Part shown: positions 5,845-7,806 of the stretch, piece by piece | Layout of the letters: every line of letters begins with the position of its first letter | How positions within the stretch are numbered: position 1 is the stretch's first letter | Source of the DNA: Crateriforma sp964453205 | GTDB lineage: Bacteria; Planctomycetota; Planctomycetia; Pirellulales; Pirellulaceae | Assembly: GCA_964453205.1 (NCBI GenBank) | Contig: CAYVRC010000222.1 | Span: 1-7,806 of the forward strand | DNA length: 7,806 nucleotides | Reading direction: 5' to 3' | Position numbers and translations under genes: made by a program | Notes under the pieces: generated by a model | Told to the model about the DNA's origin: nothing | What the model saw: only the letters and a program-made list of their open reading frames with translations | Database searches by the model: none

Positions 5845-7314
5845 ATGACTGCACCGGAGAAACACGACGACTTGCAAAGCCTGAAAAGGTTCAACGACGA
5901 GCTTGTCGAAATCGTCGAGCAGTTACAAAAAGCCAATCAGCCGCTTCGCGAAGAACTCGACCTGTATCGTCGCAAGCTGTTCGGTCAGTCGCCCGAGCGG
6001 CACGTCGAAGACGACTCCCAGTTGCACTTGTTCAAGATCGGCGCGCAGGACGAACAAGGGGAAGACGACCAGCTCGATCCACCGAAACTTCCGAAGAATC
6101 GTCGCCGCAAGAAGAAGTCTGACAAGCTGCCCGACCATCTTCGCCGCAAGGTCATCGAGGCGGATGTTTCACCCGAACAGCGGATGTGTTCATGCTGTGG
6201 TGACGAGATGCCCATCATCGCCACCGACGTCACCCAGCGGCTCGACTTGATTCCGGCCGAGTTGTTTGTGATCGAAATTCGTCGTCACAAACGGGTTTGC
6301 GGCAAGTGCAAGGGATCCATCGCCCAGGTGCCCGCCGGTCAAGAACCGGGCGGCCTGACCACTCCGGTCCCCGGCAGCGATTACGGCTTCGGCGTTTACA
6401 CACAGATCATCACCAGCAAGTTCACCGACCATCTGCCGCTTTATCGTGGCGAAGACATCTTCGCCCGCGCCGGCGTGATGATCCCGCGGAACACGCAGTT
6501 CGGGATGCTGGCCAGCGTCGTGACGTTGATCGCACCGCTGGTGGCGTTGATGAAGTCGCGAGTCGTCTCGGGAAGCGTGATCGGCGTCGATGACACGAGC
6601 GTTCGACTGCAAGACGCATCGCTGCCGGGCAAGATGCGGACGGCTCGCTTCTGGCTTTACCGTGGCCAAGAAGACAACCCGTACAACGTGTTCGACTTCA
6701 CCGAGGATCGCGGCCGAGACGGGCCGGCCGAGTTCTTGAGAGACTTTCGCGGCCACGCGGTGGTCGATGCCTATGGAGTTCACGACGGAATTTATCTGGG
6801 GAAAGAGGACCAAATCTTTGCCGCGTGTTGCAACGCGCACGCGCGTCGAATGTTCGTGGAGGCCAAGCCGAACGACCTGGTCGCCGCTGCGCGTGCGATC
6901 TCAATGTATCGAGGCTTGTACGACATCGAAGATCGCGGAAAAGAGTTGTCGGTGTTTCTGGATGACGGAGCGATCCCGATCGATAACAACTCGACCGAAC
7001 GCGAACTTCGCCGGCTGACAATCGGGCGCAAGAACTGGCTGTTCGTCGGTTCGGGTCGTGGCGGTGAAGTGGCCGCGTTGATGTACAGCTTGGTATCGAC
7101 GGCGGCGCGTCACCACATCGATGTATGGGCCTACGTTGACGATTGCCTTCGCCAGCTTGCCGGCGGAAGCACGGACTATGAAAGCCTACTGCCGGACGTT
7201 TGGCGGGCATCGCATCCTCAGTCGATTCGCGAGTACCGCGACGCGGAGAAGGAGTCACGCCGGTTGACCACCCAGCAGCGTCGCGTGCGGCGTTGCGAAG
7301 CGAAGGTGGCGTGA
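5845..7314 (+). CDS. tnpC: IS66 transposase TnpC with an internal in-frame shortening
   Basis: DDE transposase that cuts and joins the element ends. Of its 489 residues, about 10-45 form an N-terminal coiled-coil helix, followed by an acidic and then a basic linker (50-95). The IS66 zinc finger has C115, C117/C118, C152 and C155. The catalytic core has D249/D250 in GVDDTSVRL, D308 in VVDAYGVHDG, the CNAHARRMF motif (329-337) and E385 in IDNNSTERELR, followed by GRKNWLFVGS (394-403). The end is basic. The family usually has a segment of roughly 60 residues between the LYxIE helix (359-362) and the FLxDG motif (371-375), including a W-rich helix and a GKAI-like stretch. Here GKEL (365-368) runs straight into SVFLDDG. 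All catalytic residues remain and the frame is intact. The ATG at 5845 has only a weak ribosome site. Activity is uncertain. Confidence 0.93.
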   Translation: MTAPEKHDDLQSLKRFNDELVEIVEQLQKANQPLREELDLYRRKLFGQSPERHVEDDSQLHLFKIGAQDEQGEDDQLDPPKLPKNRRRKKKSDKLPDHLRRKVIEADVSPEQRMCSCCGDEMPIIATDVTQRLDLIPAELFVIEIRRHKRVCGKCKGSIAQVPAGQEPGGLTTPVPGSDYGFGVYTQIITSKFTDHLPLYRGEDIFARAGVMIPRNTQFGMLASVVTLIAPLVALMKSRVVSGSVIGVDDTSVRLQDASLPGKMRTARFWLYRGQEDNPYNVFDFTEDRGRDGPAEFLRDFRGHAVVDAYGVHDGIYLGKEDQIFAACCNAHARRMFVEAKPNDLVAAARAISMYRGLYDIEDRGKELSVFLDDGAIPIDNNSTERELRRLTIGRKNWLFVGSGRGGEVAALMYSLVSTAARHHIDVWAYVDDCLRQLAGGSTDYESLLPDVWRASHPQSIREYRDAEKESRRLTTQQRRVRRCEAKVA

Positions 7315-7601
7315 TGTCGGACTTGACCGAACGGATCGAACTGACCCGCGAACATCGCGACCTGATATTAAAGCTTGGCTATGTCTCGGGCCGTTTGGAA
7401 GCGTCGCTGCGTCGCTGGCCCAAGGGGCAACCGATTCGCCGAGTGGGGATGACTCGGGTGGAGCTGGAGCGGCTGATAGGCGACCTGAGTCACTGCTGCG
7501 TCAAAGGCAAGGCCGGGCGTGATCTTGAAGCGATCGCCGATCTGTGCGACCACTTGGAGCACGCCCAGCGAACCGGCGACGGCGACCTGAATCTCTGGTA
7601 G
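7314..7601 (+). CDS. Small helical protein of unknown function, coupled to IS66 tnpC
   Basis: This 95-residue gene starts at an ATG that shares its A with the tnpC stop (TGATG). GAAGG lies seven bases upstream, inside the end of tnpC, so translational coupling is likely. The product is charged and mostly helical in appearance: ERIELTREHRDLILKLGYVSG (6-26), then LRRWPKGQPIRR (32-43), MTRVELERLIGDLSHCC (46-62) and LEAIADLCDHLEHAQ (71-85). It has H60-C61-C62 and C78-D-H80, which could bind metal but fit no motif I know. No signal peptide or membrane segment is seen. It is not tnpA, tnpB or tnpC, yet lies inside the inverted repeats, 41 bp before the right one. Coupling and position suggest a partner or regulator of transposition. 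A passenger gene is also possible. Confidence 0.78.
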   Translation: MSDLTERIELTREHRDLILKLGYVSGRLEASLRRWPKGQPIRRVGMTRVELERLIGDLSHCCVKGKAGRDLEAIADLCDHLEHAQRTGDGDLNLW

Positions 7602-7642
7602 CAGCCACCCGCCCAGCAGCGAGCGACAAACGCGGGCGAACG

Positions 7643-7664
7643 CACGGGCGGATAGAACGTTTAC
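7643..7664 (-). repeat. Right terminal inverted repeat of the IS66 element
   Basis: Read on the minus strand from 7664 it begins GTAAACGTTC and ends CCCGTG. It matches the left terminus at 18 of 22 positions, including the GTAA end and the inner CCCGTG. The 41 bp between the last IS gene and this repeat hold nothing else I can name. Confidence 0.88.
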
Positions 7665-7707
7665 GATGAAGTTTACTCGCTTCGGCGATCGACCGCTCAT
7701 GCAGTTC

Positions 7708-7806
7708 CTACTTGATCAATTCTACCGTGTGGACTTCGATCGCGTTGGAATTCTCTCGACCGCTTTCCCGGTCAACCATCTGAAAACGGTGATGGGCTTG
7801 GTCGGT
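7708..7806 (-). CDS. Probable C-terminal 32 residues of an unidentified protein (partial at window edge)
   Basis: On the minus strand a frame open from the right edge reads FQMVDRESGRENSNAIE...ELIK and ends with TAG at 7710-7708, 43 bp beyond the IS end. The composition (Glu, Asp, Asn, Val mixed) is protein-like. The plus strand of the same stretch is also open from an ATG at 7666 to the window end, but it is unusually Phe-rich (six in 47). That pattern is expected when a Glu-rich gene is read on the wrong strand, as happens opposite clpC, so I favour the minus strand. No family is recognisable from so short a tail. Confidence 0.42.
   Translation of the reverse strand, partial: TDQAHHRFQMVDRESGRENSNAIEVHTVELIK

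Larger units (their letters stand above)
5182..7664 (+). mobile_element. IS66-family insertion sequence, rearranged derivative, 2483 bp
   Basis: The element is bounded by GTAAGCGTTC on the left and GAACGTTTAC on the right. These are the GTAA-type ends typical of IS66, and the 22-bp terminal repeats agree at 18 positions. It carries, in order, a start-codon hairpin, a fused tnpA-tnpB gene, an intrinsic terminator, tnpC and a 95-codon unknown gene. The IS66 family makes 8-bp target duplications. Here the flanks are GCAGCTAT (5174-5181) and GATGAAGT (7665-7672), which do not match. The left flank 5020-5181, after cysE, has no gene I can support. Both internal changes to the transposition genes keep frame. 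Mobility is uncertain, because the accessory proteins are incomplete and the transposase is shortened. Confidence 0.92.

Noticed and set aside
1..7806. CRISPR array, tRNA/rRNA, toxin-antitoxin or defence cassette
   Set aside because: No regular spaced repeats, no cloverleaf or rRNA-like sequence and no defence-associated domains were found. The repeats seen are too few and too irregular for CRISPR.

Overview
The window looks like chromosomal DNA from a planctomycete of the Pirellulaceae / Rhodopirellula type. This is inferred from the moderately GC-rich composition, the widely spaced genes with many hypothetical secreted or membrane proteins, the flavour of the small lipoprotein and the TPR membrane protein, and the IS66 proteins. 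No rRNA or other marker is present to fix the genus.

Layout. From 1 to 2987 three genes read on the minus strand. They are the N-terminal 505 codons of clpC (running off the left edge), a 185-residue two-helix membrane protein with a TPR-like tail, and a 159-residue protein with a signal or anchor segment. Short dispersed repeats with a GGTGCCACCCAC core lie between and inside the last two. One repeat array is read in frame as part of the third protein. After an intergenic stretch of about 400 bp, two genes read on the plus strand: a cysteine-rich lipoprotein (3405-3836) and a serine O-acetyltransferase (4045-5019), the first committed step of cysteine synthesis. The three minus-strand genes and these two plus-strand genes diverge from the 2988-3404 gap. 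Nothing suggests that clpC and cysE are functionally linked.

From 5182 to 7664 there is a complete IS66-family insertion sequence, delimited by 22-bp inverted repeats that match at 18 positions. It is not a standard IS66. The usual tnpA and tnpB are replaced by one 167-codon fused gene lacking the end of TnpA and the start of TnpB. The transposase TnpC keeps its zinc-finger and DDE residues but appears to have lost roughly 60 residues in frame between the second Asp and the Glu. A 95-codon gene of unknown function is coupled to the end of tnpC. A 9-bp hairpin sits directly against the start codon of the fused gene, and a good intrinsic terminator lies between the fused gene and tnpC. The 8-bp target duplication expected for IS66 is absent.

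Beyond the IS, 7708-7806 probably holds the 3' end of a minus-strand gene that enters from the right. The most notable points are the rearranged but frame-preserving IS66 with its RNA structures and extra gene, and the in-frame repeat inside the secreted-protein gene. I see no defence system, CRISPR array or RNA gene.
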